Shown piece by piece: positions 1-8,728 of a stretch of 64,000 nucleotides of DNA (the first letter of the stretch is position 1; each line of letters opens with the position of its first letter). The translations under genes and the position numbers were made by a program. The notes under the pieces are model-generated. The model was not told the origin of the DNA. It made no database searches and saw nothing but the letters and a program-made list of their open reading frames with translations. This DNA is from Xanthomarina sp. F1114 (GTDB lineage Bacteria > Bacteroidota > Bacteroidia > Flavobacteriales > Flavobacteriaceae). The stretch lies in NCBI RefSeq assembly GCF_026410255.1, contig NZ_JAPMLL010000012.1, positions 62,001 through 126,000 of the forward strand. Direction: 5' to 3'.

Positions 1-153
1 TTATAATTGCCCCTTCTAATATTCTTCTTAATGATTTTCTATCCACAAAAGTTATTTGTCATGGAGCTATTTTATTGCTTTTCTATGACTAGGTATAATA
101 TACAAACAATTACTTTTTATTTAGATCTTTATAGAATTTAATAGCATATTTTA
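1..153. other. Left-edge intergenic segment
   Basis: AT-rich non-coding sequence. I checked whether a minus-strand gene might end at the first bases (a TAA complement is present), but an in-frame stop lies only a few codons upstream of it, so nothing coding is supported. It may hold the 3' untranslated region of the dCMP deaminase gene to the right. Confidence 0.5.
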
Positions 154-585
154 CTAAGCTTTTAAATCTGCTATACAAACAAGATCAATCCCAGCTTTTC
201 TTAAAAACTGTAAACCGGAGTCGTCTTTATATCCTTCTTTATAAACGACTCTAACAATTCCTGCTTGATGGATTAATTTACTACATTCCTTACATGGAGA
301 CAGAGTTATATATAAAGTAGCACCTTTACAAGATTGGGTTGAAGAAGCCACTTTTAAAATGGCATTAGCTTCGGCATGTAACACATACCATTTTGTATAA
401 CCTTCGTCATCTTCGCAATAATTCTCAAAACCTGTTGGTGTGCCGTTAAATCCATCGGAAATAATCATTCTATCTTTTACAATAATTGCGCCAACTTGTT
501 TGCGTTCGCAATAAGATAGTTTCCCCCATTCTTTAGCAATTCTTAAATAGGCTTTATCATATTTAAGTTGTTTGTGTTCCTTCAT
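154..585 (-). CDS. dCMP deaminase family protein (ComEB-like)
   Basis: Cytoplasmic zinc-dependent cytidine/deoxycytidylate deaminase of 143 residues. The zinc and catalytic signature is complete: HAE at about residues 70-72 and PCKEC at 97-101; a substrate-loop GFNGTP sits at 45-50. The family converts dCMP to dUMP to feed thymidylate synthesis, or acts as the competence-associated ComEB type; substrate cannot be fixed from sequence alone, but the compact length fits dCMP deaminase. The gene stands alone; a TAGATTTG box on the minus strand lies just upstream at 609-616. Confidence 0.9.
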   Translation of the reverse strand: MKEHKQLKYDKAYLRIAKEWGKLSYCERKQVGAIIVKDRMIISDGFNGTPTGFENYCEDDEGYTKWYVLHAEANAILKVASSTQSCKGATLYITLSPCKECSKLIHQAGIVRVVYKEGYKDDSGLQFLRKAGIDLVCIADLKA

Positions 586-608
586 TGAAATTTATTTTCA
601 TTTCCACC

Positions 609-616
609 CAAATCTA
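609..616 (-). promoter_or_regulatory. -7 box upstream of dCMP deaminase gene
   Basis: Minus-strand TAGATTTG matches the Bacteroidetes TAnnTTTG -7 consensus and lies about 24 bases before the start codon. No clear TTTG -33 partner is visible. Confidence 0.45.
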
Positions 617-768
617 CTATCAGGTAGAAAAGTAAAAAACGCTCTATTAAATTAGTTATAGATTAGCAAGCATCTAAATTTAATAATATACAACGAAGAT
701 AGGAGGTTCGTATTTTAATTACAACCAGAGAATTAAAGTTTTATGAAAACTTTAGGCAAAAACGAAGC

Positions 769-1359
769 TTATGCTAAAAACTCGCTATTTATAATCATTG
801 GAATAACTAATCCAACCACAACTGCCGAAACAACCATAATCCAATCGCGTTTTGAAAACCTAAAAACAGTTTGCATAATGTATCCTAAAAACAGAACAAC
901 AAAAACAATAATTATTTGGGCTATTTCTATCCCCAAAGCAAACTCTAAAAGTGTAATGAATTTATTATCAGATTGTCCTACCAACATTCTAAATTCTCTA
1001 GCAAAGCCTAAACCATGTATTAAACCAAAAAATAAGGTTGAGAGAAAAAGTACACCAATTTTTTCTTTTTGAGCTCCTTTTCCGGCAGTAAATACGTTAA
1101 AAAGTGCAACAACTAAAATAGTTACAGGTATTAAAAACTCAACTAATTTCCCATTAACGCTCACCACGTTATAAGCTGCTAACATTAAAGATAAGGTATG
1201 ACCTAAAGTGAAAACGGTAACTAGTAATAATACACGTTTCCAATCTTTAAAAAGATAAGGAACCGTTAATACAATTAGAAAAAGTACGTGATCGTAGCCA
1301 TTGATATCTAACACGTGATTCATGCCATACTCTACGTGAAACCAGAAATTATCGAACAT
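769..1359 (-). CDS. HupE/UreJ family membrane protein
   Basis: Polytopic inner-membrane protein of 196 residues with about six hydrophobic segments. Conserved histidine motifs of the HupE/UreJ family are visible: GYDHVLFL at 21-28, FTLGHTLSL at 50-58 and HGLGFA at 115-120. Members of this family move nickel or another divalent metal; no hydrogenase or urease genes are nearby, so the metal here is unknown. It is a single-gene unit with its own promoter box at 1387-1394. An open frame antisense to its 3' half is a shadow. Confidence 0.85.
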   Translation of the reverse strand: MFDNFWFHVEYGMNHVLDINGYDHVLFLIVLTVPYLFKDWKRVLLLVTVFTLGHTLSLMLAAYNVVSVNGKLVEFLIPVTILVVALFNVFTAGKGAQKEKIGVLFLSTLFFGLIHGLGFAREFRMLVGQSDNKFITLLEFALGIEIAQIIIVFVVLFLGYIMQTVFRFSKRDWIMVVSAVVVGLVIPMIINSEFLA

Positions 1360-1386
1360 TATTTATTGTAGTTTTTTGGGTGGTTT

Positions 1387-1394
1387 CAAAGATA
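1387..1394 (-). promoter_or_regulatory. -7 box upstream of the HupE/UreJ gene
   Basis: Minus-strand TATCTTTG is a perfect TAnnTTTG match, placed about 28 bases upstream of the ATG at 1359. The -33 element is not obvious. Confidence 0.5.
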
Positions 1395-1441
1395 CAATTT
1401 AAATTGAAATCAGCATATAGGCTCAATAATAAGATAGAAAT

Positions 1442-2338
1442 TTAGTGATCTTTTTTATCGTAATCTACAGATATTGGAATACTAGTTTGAGATCCATAAA
1501 GTTTTATTTCGGTAATATCTGCAGGCATATTTAGTCCGTTTTCCATAATTACTTGCTTCACATTTTTAACCACACCACTTTTTACTTCCATGGCTCGTTT
1601 TCTGTATTCCTTGGTTTTTGTCCAAAATAAAATTTTTAAATTTACAGTACTTACTCCTAAAGAATCTACCACCACAAAACATTCGTGATCGTGGTTTTCA
1701 ATAACTCCTTCGGAATTTCTAACAGCTTCTAATATCACTTTTTTAGCAGTTTCTATATCGTCATCATAATCGATTCCAACTAAAAAATCTAATCTAAAAT
1801 AACCGTCTTCTGTATAATTGTAAACAGCTTTTTTAATTATATCGCTATTAGGAATATAAACATCTCTTCCATCAAAAGTTTTCAATTTGGTATACCTAAA
1901 CTCTAGAGCAGTAATTTTTCCAAAAATAGTGTCTACCATTACGGTATCGTTTACGTCAAAAGGTCTACTAAAAGACAAAATAATACCTGAGATAAAATTT
2001 TCTCCAACATCTTTAAACGCAAAACCAATAATTACCGCTCCTGCCCCTGCTGCAGTTAACATTCCAGCAGCGACACCGCCAAGTCCAGCAACATTTAAAG
2101 CCAACATTAAAATGGATATAATAACACCCAATTTAACAGTTTTGGATAAGAAATTAATCATTAATGGGTCTTGGGTTTTTAGCAGAATGGTTTTTTTAAA
2201 AAGTCTGGAAATAACATTTGCCAATAAAAATCCAGCAATAATTATTAAAATAGCTAAGATAATTTTTGGAATACTTGCTACAAATGCATTCCAATAGGTT
2301 TCTAAAGATTGCTCGAAAACTTGAATGGTATCTATCAT
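1442..2338 (-). CDS. MscS-family mechanosensitive ion channel
   Basis: Small-conductance mechanosensitive channel of about 298 residues in the inner membrane, releasing solutes on hypo-osmotic shock. Three hydrophobic segments are seen at about 21-43, 64-86 and 88-120; the last is the Gly/Ala-rich pore helix (GGVAAGMLTAAGAGAVIIGF) running into the FKDVGENFISG linker and SRPFDVNDTV beta domain, followed by the soluble cytoplasmic region. The frame can be extended to a TTG at 2377, but the ATG at 2338 is preferred because the extension adds only a short unconserved leader. Transcribed alone. Confidence 0.9.
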   Translation of the reverse strand: MIDTIQVFEQSLETYWNAFVASIPKIILAILIIIAGFLLANVISRLFKKTILLKTQDPLMINFLSKTVKLGVIISILMLALNVAGLGGVAAGMLTAAGAGAVIIGFAFKDVGENFISGIILSFSRPFDVNDTVMVDTIFGKITALEFRYTKLKTFDGRDVYIPNSDIIKKAVYNYTEDGYFRLDFLVGIDYDDDIETAKKVILEAVRNSEGVIENHDHECFVVVDSLGVSTVNLKILFWTKTKEYRKRAMEVKSGVVKNVKQVIMENGLNMPADITEIKLYGSQTSIPISVDYDKKDH

Positions 2339-2663
2339 GCTTTTTATATTAAAAATTAATAGAGGCTTAAAATACAAGTAAAAAAATAATTCTCTTATTC
2401 CATTTAAGATTATTATGAACTGATATGTGAAGATAGCAAAAGTTATCGCCCAAAATTAAATGTTTTACAGAAAGGATTTCGAGGTAGTAAGTGATATTAA
2501 CTACGACTTGATATAAAGCCAGAATGTATATATGACATCAGATATGGGTTAATTTTTTATTCTTTTAAGCTTTAAACTAACCTGACAAAACAAATACCGT
2601 ACATATTTTAAAACCAAAAAACCGCAACAAATTGAATATCAATTATGTTGCGGTTAATTTAAG

Positions 2664-2743
2664 TACTCAAGGTGGGAATCGAACCCACACTCCGAAGAAT
2701 CGGATTTTGAATCCGACGTGTCTACCAATTCCACCACTTGAGC
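2664..2743 (-). tRNA. tRNA-Leu (anticodon CAA)
   Basis: On the minus strand the sequence folds into a class II tRNA: acceptor stem GCTCAAG with CTTGAGT, D-arm with GGTAGAC, anticodon stem-loop with loop TTCAAAA giving anticodon CAA, a long variable arm (TTCTTCGGAG region) typical of leucine tRNA, and T-loop GGTTCGATTCC. CCA is not encoded. It reads UUG codons. A promoter-like box lies at 2755-2762. Confidence 0.95.
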
Positions 2744-2754
2744 AAAGTAGACTG

Positions 2755-2784
2755 CAAAATTAAAAAATAAAATTTTACAAACAA
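2755..2784 (-). promoter_or_regulatory. Promoter of tRNA-Leu
   Basis: Reading the minus strand, a TTG (2782-2784) is followed after 19 bases by TAATTTTG (2755-2762), matching TTG-N(17-23)-TAnnTTTG. It ends 11 bases before the mature tRNA 5' end. Confidence 0.5.
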
Positions 2785-2807
2785 TCAAAAATACTTTCTT
2801 TTATGCT

Positions 2808-2836
2808 TTTGGAGTTGAAATAAATTCCTAAATTTG
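2808..2836 (+). promoter_or_regulatory. Promoter of prs
   Basis: TTTG at 2808-2811, a 17-base spacer and TAAATTTG at 2829-2836 give the best full match to the Bacteroidetes housekeeping promoter in the window. The start codon follows about 50 bases later. Confidence 0.65.
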
Positions 2837-2887
2837 CACCTCGTTAAGAAAAATCGATTTAACCAATTATATTACAACTAATTAACA

Positions 2888-3829
2888 ATGCCAAATACAA
2901 ACACAGAAGCTAAGATTTTTTCGTGTACACAGAGTAAAGAGCTTGCAACGCAAATTGCAAAGCATTTTGGGGTTAATTTAGGAAATGTAATAACCTCTAC
3001 ATATAGCGATGGAGAGTTCCAACCATCATATGAAGAGTCTATTAGAGGAACTCGAATCTTTATTATAGGTTCCACACATCCTGGTCCAAAGCATTTAATG
3101 GAAATGTTGTTAATGATTGATGCTGCGAAGCGCGCATCGGCAAGACATATTACCGCTGTTTTACCTTATTTTGGTTGGGCTAGACAGGATAGAAAAGATA
3201 AACCAAGAGTACCAATTGCTGCTAAGTTAGTTGCTAAAATGTTAGAGGCTGCTGGAGCAACAAGAATTATTACCATGGATTTACACGCTGATCAAATTCA
3301 AGGTTTTTTCGAAAAACCGGTAGATCATCTTTTTGCATCCACTATATTTTTACCTTATTTACAAAGCCTAAAGCTAGACAACTTAACCATTGCTTCACCA
3401 GATATGGGTGGTTCTAAAAGAGCTTATGCATATTCTAAAGCTTTAGAAAGCGATGTCGTAATTTGTTATAAACAAAGAGCTAAAGCCAATGTCATTTCTT
3501 ATATGGAACTCATTGGAGATGTTACTGGTAAAAATGTTGTTTTGGTAGACGATATGGTAGACACGGCTGGAACCTTAACAAAGGCTGCAGATTTAATGAT
3601 GGAGCGTGGCGCTTTAAGTGTAAGAGCTATTTGTACACATCCTATTTTATCTGGAAGTGCTTACGAAAGAATAGAAAATTCAAAATTAGAAGAATTAATT
3701 GTAACAGATTCTATTCCTCTAAAACAAAAATCCAGCAAAATACGTGTATTAAGCTGTGCTGAGTTATTTGCTGGTGTTATGCATAACGTGCATTACAACC
3801 AATCTATTAGCTCAAAATTTATTATGTAG
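2888..3829 (+). CDS. prs: Ribose-phosphate pyrophosphokinase
   Basis: PRPP synthetase, 313 residues, the usual class I length. It transfers pyrophosphate from ATP to ribose 5-phosphate, making PRPP for purine, pyrimidine, histidine, tryptophan and NAD synthesis. The signature DLHADQIQGFF is at 131-141 and the PRPP-binding loop VVLVDDMVDTAGT at 217-229. rplY follows after 92 bases on the same strand with no terminator between them, so the two are probably co-transcribed, the usual flavobacterial prs-rplY-pth order. A strong promoter lies at 2808-2836. Confidence 0.97.
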   Translation: MPNTNTEAKIFSCTQSKELATQIAKHFGVNLGNVITSTYSDGEFQPSYEESIRGTRIFIIGSTHPGPKHLMEMLLMIDAAKRASARHITAVLPYFGWARQDRKDKPRVPIAAKLVAKMLEAAGATRIITMDLHADQIQGFFEKPVDHLFASTIFLPYLQSLKLDNLTIASPDMGGSKRAYAYSKALESDVVICYKQRAKANVISYMELIGDVTGKNVVLVDDMVDTAGTLTKAADLMMERGALSVRAICTHPILSGSAYERIENSKLEELIVTDSIPLKQKSSKIRVLSCAELFAGVMHNVHYNQSISSKFIM

Positions 3830-3921
3830 TTCCACCCCATTCTATTAAATGGCGGATAATTGGAAATATATAATAGCAATAGACAATAATATCAAGAGTA
3901 CTAATAAATAAATAATTTTAA

Positions 3922-4566
3922 ATGAAATCAATTACAATCAACGGATCTCAAAGAGAAAGCGTGGGCAAAAAAGCAACAAAAGCCTTACGTAATGCTGGTC
4001 AGGTTCCTTGCGTATTATACGGAGGAGATAAACCAGTTCATTTTAATGCAGAAGAAATTGCCTTCTCAAAACTGGTATATACGCCTAATGCGCATACAGT
4101 TGTGATTAGTCTAGACAATGGCGATACTTATAACGCTGTTATGCAAGACATTCAATTTCATCCTGTAACAGATAGAATCTTACATATCGATTTTTATCAG
4201 TTATTCGACGACAAAGCTATCATGATGGAAATTCCTGTACACTTCACAGGAAACTCTAAAGGTGTAAAAGCTGGTGGTGTATTACGTAAAAACTCACGTA
4301 GATTAAGAGTAAGAGCTTTACCTAATAATTTACCAGATTTTATTGAAGTAGATATTACTCCATTAAAAACAGGAGATAAATTATATGTTACTGCTTTAGA
4401 AAACGATGCATACACAATTATGCATACAGAGAATACAGTAGTTTGTCAAGTTAAACGTGCAAGAGCTGCCATTGTAGTAGCCGACGAAGACGAAGATGAA
4501 GTAGAAGGTGTAGAAGGTGTAGAAGGAGAAGATGCTCCAGAAACTGCTGCAGAAGCTCAAGAATAA
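3922..4566 (+). CDS. rplY: 50S ribosomal protein L25/general stress protein Ctc
   Basis: Long (CTC-type) L25 of 214 residues that binds 5S rRNA in the large ribosomal subunit. The N-terminal L25 domain occupies about residues 1-90 and the C-terminal beta domain about 95-180, followed by a very acidic low-complexity tail (three VEG repeats then [13 protein letters not shown]). The tail is encoded by a 9-base tandem repeat at 4501-4527. The gene sits between prs and pth, and a strong terminator follows at 4591-4634. Confidence 0.95.
   Translation: MKSITINGSQRESVGKKATKALRNAGQVPCVLYGGDKPVHFNAEEIAFSKLVYTPNAHTVVISLDNGDTYNAVMQDIQFHPVTDRILHIDFYQLFDDKAIMMEIPVHFTGNSKGVKAGGVLRKNSRRLRVRALPNNLPDFIEVDITPLKTGDKLYVTALENDAYTIMHTENTVVCQVKRARAAIVVADEDEDEVEGVEGVEGEDAPETAAEAQE
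4501..4527 (+). repeat. 9-base tandem repeat in rplY tail
   Basis: Three in-frame copies of GTAGAAGGT (the last ending in A) encode Val-Glu-Gly three times in the acidic C-terminal tail of L25. Copy-number change would alter tail length without breaking the frame. Confidence 0.8.
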
Positions 4567-4590
4567 ACCTTAACCGGTTAAATTATAATA

Positions 4591-4634
4591 AAAGCATTCC
4601 CTCTCGATTCTATTGAGTTTGGAATGCTTTTTTT
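4591..4634 (+). terminator. Rho-independent terminator after rplY
   Basis: AAAGCATTCC pairs with GGAATGCTTT across a 20-base loop and is followed by a T-run. It closes the prs-rplY unit. Confidence 0.85.
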
Positions 4635-4750
4635 ATTTTTGTCAAATGAGAATGCTATAAGTTGACAAATTTTATATTTTAATGTTTCCTTAAAAATGAA
4701 TATGCACAAAAAATAACGATTAAATATGTATCACGAAAATTATAGATTAC

Positions 4751-5383
4751 ATGTTAAAATTTTTATCTCAATTATTTAATTCATCTCATCCTTCAAAAGC
4801 TGTTGAAACAAATACTATGAAGAAATTTTTAATTGTTGGTCTTGGTAATATTGGCGAAAAATATGAAAATACCAGACACAATATCGGATTTAAAATTCTA
4901 GATCATCTAGCTAAAAAGGAAGATTTAAATTTCGAAACCCAAAAGCTAGGAGACTTAACAAGCTATAAATTTAAAGGAAGAACTTTTATTTTATTAAAGC
5001 CAAGCACCTATATGAATTTAAGTGGAAAGGCCGTACTTTATTGGCTTAATAAAGAAAAAATAGCTCCGGAAAACCTTCTGATTATAACCGATGATTTAAA
5101 TCTGCCCTTTGGAAGTATCCGACTAAAAACTAAAGGGAGCGATGGTGGACACAACGGTTTAAAAGACATACAAGAGAAGTTAAATACAACTAAATACAAC
5201 CGATTTAGGTTTGGAATTAGTAGTAAATTCAATAAAGGATCACAAGTTGATTATGTACTGGGTGAATGGGACGAAGAGGAATGCGATAATCTTCCAGAAC
5301 GTTTAGATAAATCTGTAGAGTTAATTAAATCTTTTGGAACAGCAGGCATTAATAATACCATGAATAGCTTTAACGGAAAATAA
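4751..5383 (+). CDS. pth: Peptidyl-tRNA hydrolase (aminoacyl-tRNA hydrolase)
   Basis: Releases tRNA from peptidyl-tRNAs that drop off ribosomes. The core starts MKKFLIVGLGNIGEKY with the catalytic TRHNIGF histidine just after, and the substrate-binding KPSTYMNLSGKAV and GSDGGHNGLKDI motifs follow. The core is about 188 residues; with the ATG at 4751 a 22-residue amphipathic/basic leader is added. Such leaders are common on flavobacterial Pth, so I keep 4751, but the ATG at 4817 would give the canonical protein. It is separated from rplY by a terminator, so it needs its own promoter. Confidence 0.93.
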   Translation: MLKFLSQLFNSSHPSKAVETNTMKKFLIVGLGNIGEKYENTRHNIGFKILDHLAKKEDLNFETQKLGDLTSYKFKGRTFILLKPSTYMNLSGKAVLYWLNKEKIAPENLLIITDDLNLPFGSIRLKTKGSDGGHNGLKDIQEKLNTTKYNRFRFGISSKFNKGSQVDYVLGEWDEEECDNLPERLDKSVELIKSFGTAGINNTMNSFNGK

Positions 5384-5690
5384 TCTGTTTAAATCAAAAG
5401 CTAGCAGTTTTATCTTAAGATGGTTTAATATATTTATTCATCTATAAATATTTTTATTTTTAAATCCAACGTTCATTCAAGTTTCGACTAAAGTTCATCC
5501 AAAACTCATAAGTCTTCAACCAACATTTTTTCGTTTTTAAAAAATTCAACTTAACTACAATGTTTTATTAACACGTTTTATGTTAAAGTCTTAGCTTTAA
5601 AACAAATCCGACGTTAATATTAATTATTTGTTATTTTTTTGGCTATTTTTACCTAATTCAATTAATCAATTTATTTTTTAAAACTTAATT
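5384..5690. other. Long AT-rich leader before the M43 proteases
   Basis: About 307 bases with no supported gene. It contains T-rich stretches and a TATTTTTA box at 5644-5651 about 40 bases before the first M43 gene, a one-base-off match to TAnnTTTG, which may be its promoter. No convincing riboswitch or repeat was seen. Confidence 0.4.
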
Positions 5691-8525
5691 ATGAAACAAA
5701 ACAACTTAAAACTAGTATGGTTACTTTTGTTATTTGTAGGAGTTTTTAGTCTGCATGCGCAGCAAAAATCTTCATTTATGTCTGTTCCTAGCGGACCTCT
5801 GCAATTAACAGAAGTAAATCAAAGACATTTTGATGAGACAGGATTTGTTAGATGCGCTACAGTAGAAATGAGCGAGCAACGCAGACGAAATAATCCTAAT
5901 ATTCAATCGGAAGAAGATTTCGAGAATTGGCTAGCTCCTTTAATGGAAGCTCGCTTACAACGTATAGCTGAAGAAAAAGCTAATGGAACTTATAGAAGAA
6001 CCGTAGTTAATATTCCTATTATATTCCACGTTCTTTCTGGTTCTCCAGGTGCTGCAAGCGACTTACCTGCTTCACAAATTCAAGCACAAATAGATCAGTT
6101 AAACTTAGACTTTAATAACTTATCGGGAAGTACACATGAAGCAGCAGAATCTGCAGAAATCAATTTTATTCCTGCAGTAGTTGATCCAGATGGAAATCCG
6201 TTAGCAGAACCAGGAATAGACCGTGTTTATGGATACAGTGGTAACATTTCTACATCAGCCTTAGACAACACAATTAAACCAGCAACTATTTGGGATCGTT
6301 CTTTATATGCAAATATATGGACAGCACAATTAAGTGGAGGATTATTAGGCTATGCACAATTTCCATCTAACTCAACCTTGCCGGGTATGCCTCAAGATGG
6401 AGGTTCAGAGCTTACGGATGGAGTAGTAATTCTAGCTGGAAGTGTAGGATCGGTAGCTAATCCAGGAACAAGTGCTCCTTATAACTTAGGACGTACTTTA
6501 ACTCATGAAATAGGACACTGGATTGGACTAAGACATATATGGGGAGACTCATATTGTGGAAACGATTACTGTGATGATACACCTCAATCTGAAGACGCCA
6601 ATTTCGGCTGTCCTACTAACAACCAAACAACTTGTGATGGCATTAGAGATATGGTTGAAAACTACATGGACTATTCCAATGATGGATGTATGAATATTTT
6701 TACATTCGACCAAGTAAACAGAATAGTAACTGTTCTTGAAAATGCCGATGGTATTTCAAATTTACCAAATTCTACAACAGGTAATTCGAATCCAGTAATT
6801 GCATTTGGAACTACTTCTTTAAGCGAACAAGAAGGAACGGGATGTATTTCTAGAGATGTAGATATTTCTGTAAATATAGGATTAGCTCCTTCTGCAGATG
6901 CTACCGTTACTTTTTCTTTAAGTGGTACAGCAACAAATATGATGGACTATGAGTTATTAACTCCAAGTGTAACTTTCCCAGCAGGTTCTAATGCAAACCA
7001 AACGTTAAGCTTAAGAATTTACGAAGATGGTTTTGTAGAAAATGACGAAACTATTATTGTTAATATGACTTTAGACACTTCTGGCGATGCCGAATTAGCA
7101 ACAAACGGTTCTGAAACACTAACTTACACTATTCTTGATGATGATGAGGCTCCTATTTCTGGAACTTTAACAACTTTAGTAGACGAAGATTTTGAAGGTT
7201 ATTCAGATTTTATAATTGATAATATTGGAGACTGGATTACATTAGATTTAGATGGGTTAGGTACCTACGCAAGTGTAGATAATGCCAACTATCCAAATGC
7301 TTTTGCACCAATGGCTTATCAAATTTATAATCCAGCTACAACAACTCCTGCCCCATCTACCAATAGTAGTGGAGGTGCAGAAACTAGAAATTTTGATCCA
7401 CATAGTGGCGCCAAATATGCTGCTGCATGGGCTGCTAGTCCAGCTGGCGGTGTTAATGCGAACGACGATTGGTTAATATCTCCGGTGCTTTCTTTAGGAG
7501 CATCAGGTAGTTCTGTTTCATTTTGGGTAAAAGCATTGTCTGACACTTATGGTCCAGAAAATTATAATGTAGGTGTTTATGTAGGTTCTGGAGTTCCAAC
7601 ATCGGGGTCTGACTTTACATTAATTTCGGGTGCTTCAGAAACAGCTCCTTATGGAACTTGGCTTGAAGATACTTACGATCTTTCTGCTTACAACAACCAA
7701 GATATTAGAATTGGGATACACTATATTTCTTCGGATGCATATATGTTTATGGTAGACGACTTTACAGCAGTAACATTTTTACAAAACGATGTACAAACTT
7801 CTGTAAACTCTGGAACTTCTGCTAGCATGCATTTTTCTGGAAACGGAGAAGCTTATGCTTATGACAGTGATACACATAACATAATGGCCGGATTACAAAA
7901 TAACGATGGTTTTCAATATGGTTGTGCAGATATTTCTGTAAGCCGTGAAGGAACAGGAACTCAACTTCTTGAAAATACGGATCCTACGGAATTTGTAATG
8001 CAAAAAACATTTAGTATTACTACAGATACTCCAAATGCTACTGGAGACGTTACAGCTAAATTCTATTTTACAGAAGACGAAATTGCTGGTTGGGAAACTG
8101 CTACTGGTAAAACTAGAGCCGAGCTATATATGATAAGAGAAGTAGACGGTACGGTTGTTAATATTGAAGCTGCCACTGTAGGTAGTTTCGATTCAAACGT
8201 AACTCTTGAAGCCAACGTTACTGGACTTAATGGAACTTTTTATTTTGGCCCATTAAATGCTTCTTTAAGTATAAAAAACAACATGCTTAACAACTTTAGC
8301 ATGTATCCAAACCCTGTTAGCAATCAATTAACAATAAAAGCAGCTAACAATATGTTACCTGATAATTATGTAGTGTACAACATGTTAGGTCAAGTTATTC
8401 TAAGTAAAAAAGTTACTAACGAATCAGATTTAATAATAAACACTTCTAATTTAAACAATGGAATGTATTTCATTAAATTAACTCAGGAAGCTAACCAGAT
8501 TTCTTTACCATTTATTAAGAAATAA
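5691..8525 (+). CDS. Secreted M43 zinc metalloprotease with T9SS sorting domain
   Basis: Secreted protease of 944 residues. Order seen: Sec signal peptide (about 1-24, ending HAQ); propeptide; M43 (pappalysin/cytophagalysin) domain with zinc motif HEIGHWIGLRH at 272-282 and Met-turn NYMDY at about 324-328, with several Cys between; a Calx-beta-like segment near 365-500 (VTFPAGSNANQTLSLRIYED, DETI); a choice-of-anchor-J/jelly-roll adhesin domain near 505-700 (DDWLISPVLSL, DDFTAV); and a type A T9SS tail from about 868 (YPNPVSN ... NGMYFIKL ... IKK). T9SS exports such cargo across the outer membrane. The next gene is a paralog with identical architecture. Its substrate is unknown. Confidence 0.92.
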   Translation: MKQNNLKLVWLLLLFVGVFSLHAQQKSSFMSVPSGPLQLTEVNQRHFDETGFVRCATVEMSEQRRRNNPNIQSEEDFENWLAPLMEARLQRIAEEKANGTYRRTVVNIPIIFHVLSGSPGAASDLPASQIQAQIDQLNLDFNNLSGSTHEAAESAEINFIPAVVDPDGNPLAEPGIDRVYGYSGNISTSALDNTIKPATIWDRSLYANIWTAQLSGGLLGYAQFPSNSTLPGMPQDGGSELTDGVVILAGSVGSVANPGTSAPYNLGRTLTHEIGHWIGLRHIWGDSYCGNDYCDDTPQSEDANFGCPTNNQTTCDGIRDMVENYMDYSNDGCMNIFTFDQVNRIVTVLENADGISNLPNSTTGNSNPVIAFGTTSLSEQEGTGCISRDVDISVNIGLAPSADATVTFSLSGTATNMMDYELLTPSVTFPAGSNANQTLSLRIYEDGFVENDETIIVNMTLDTSGDAELATNGSETLTYTILDDDEAPISGTLTTLVDEDFEGYSDFIIDNIGDWITLDLDGLGTYASVDNANYPNAFAPMAYQIYNPATTTPAPSTNSSGGAETRNFDPHSGAKYAAAWAASPAGGVNANDDWLISPVLSLGASGSSVSFWVKALSDTYGPENYNVGVYVGSGVPTSGSDFTLISGASETAPYGTWLEDTYDLSAYNNQDIRIGIHYISSDAYMFMVDDFTAVTFLQNDVQTSVNSGTSASMHFSGNGEAYAYDSDTHNIMAGLQNNDGFQYGCADISVSREGTGTQLLENTDPTEFVMQKTFSITTDTPNATGDVTAKFYFTEDEIAGWETATGKTRAELYMIREVDGTVVNIEAATVGSFDSNVTLEANVTGLNGTFYFGPLNASLSIKNNMLNNFSMYPNPVSNQLTIKAANNMLPDNYVVYNMLGQVILSKKVTNESDLIINTSNLNNGMYFIKLTQEANQISLPFIKK

Positions 8526-8551
8526 GGTTTAAAAAACTTCAAAATGGAATT

Positions 8552-8586
8552 AAAGAGGGCTAATAATTATTAGCCCTCTTTTTTTT
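8552..8586 (+). terminator. Terminator between the two M43 genes
   Basis: GAGGGCTAATAATTATTAGCCCTC forms a near-perfect hairpin followed by eight T residues. It separates transcription of the two paralogous proteases. Confidence 0.9.
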
Positions 8587-8728
8587 ATAAGAAGATATTA
8601 TTTTAAATAATAATACTATTACCCATGTTAATTCGTCTAAAATGGAACATTAACTGAAAAAATTAACACATTTTCTTATCAAATTTTTATAATTTTAGGG
8701 CATAATTTATCTAAAGATTAAAAAACAC

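Noticed and set aside
1-153. Possible end of an upstream minus-strand gene at the left edge
   Set aside because: An in-frame stop codon occurs within a few codons of the edge and no conserved peptide is visible.
743-1072. Plus-strand open frame of 109 codons
   Set aside because: It is antisense to the HupE/UreJ gene, and its predicted protein is Ile/Thr/Lys-rich with no family resemblance, as expected for a shadow of a hydrophobic coding strand.
1887-2297. Plus-strand open frame antisense to the MscS gene
   Set aside because: Covers the pore-helix coding region on the opposite strand; MscS motifs on the minus strand are unambiguous.
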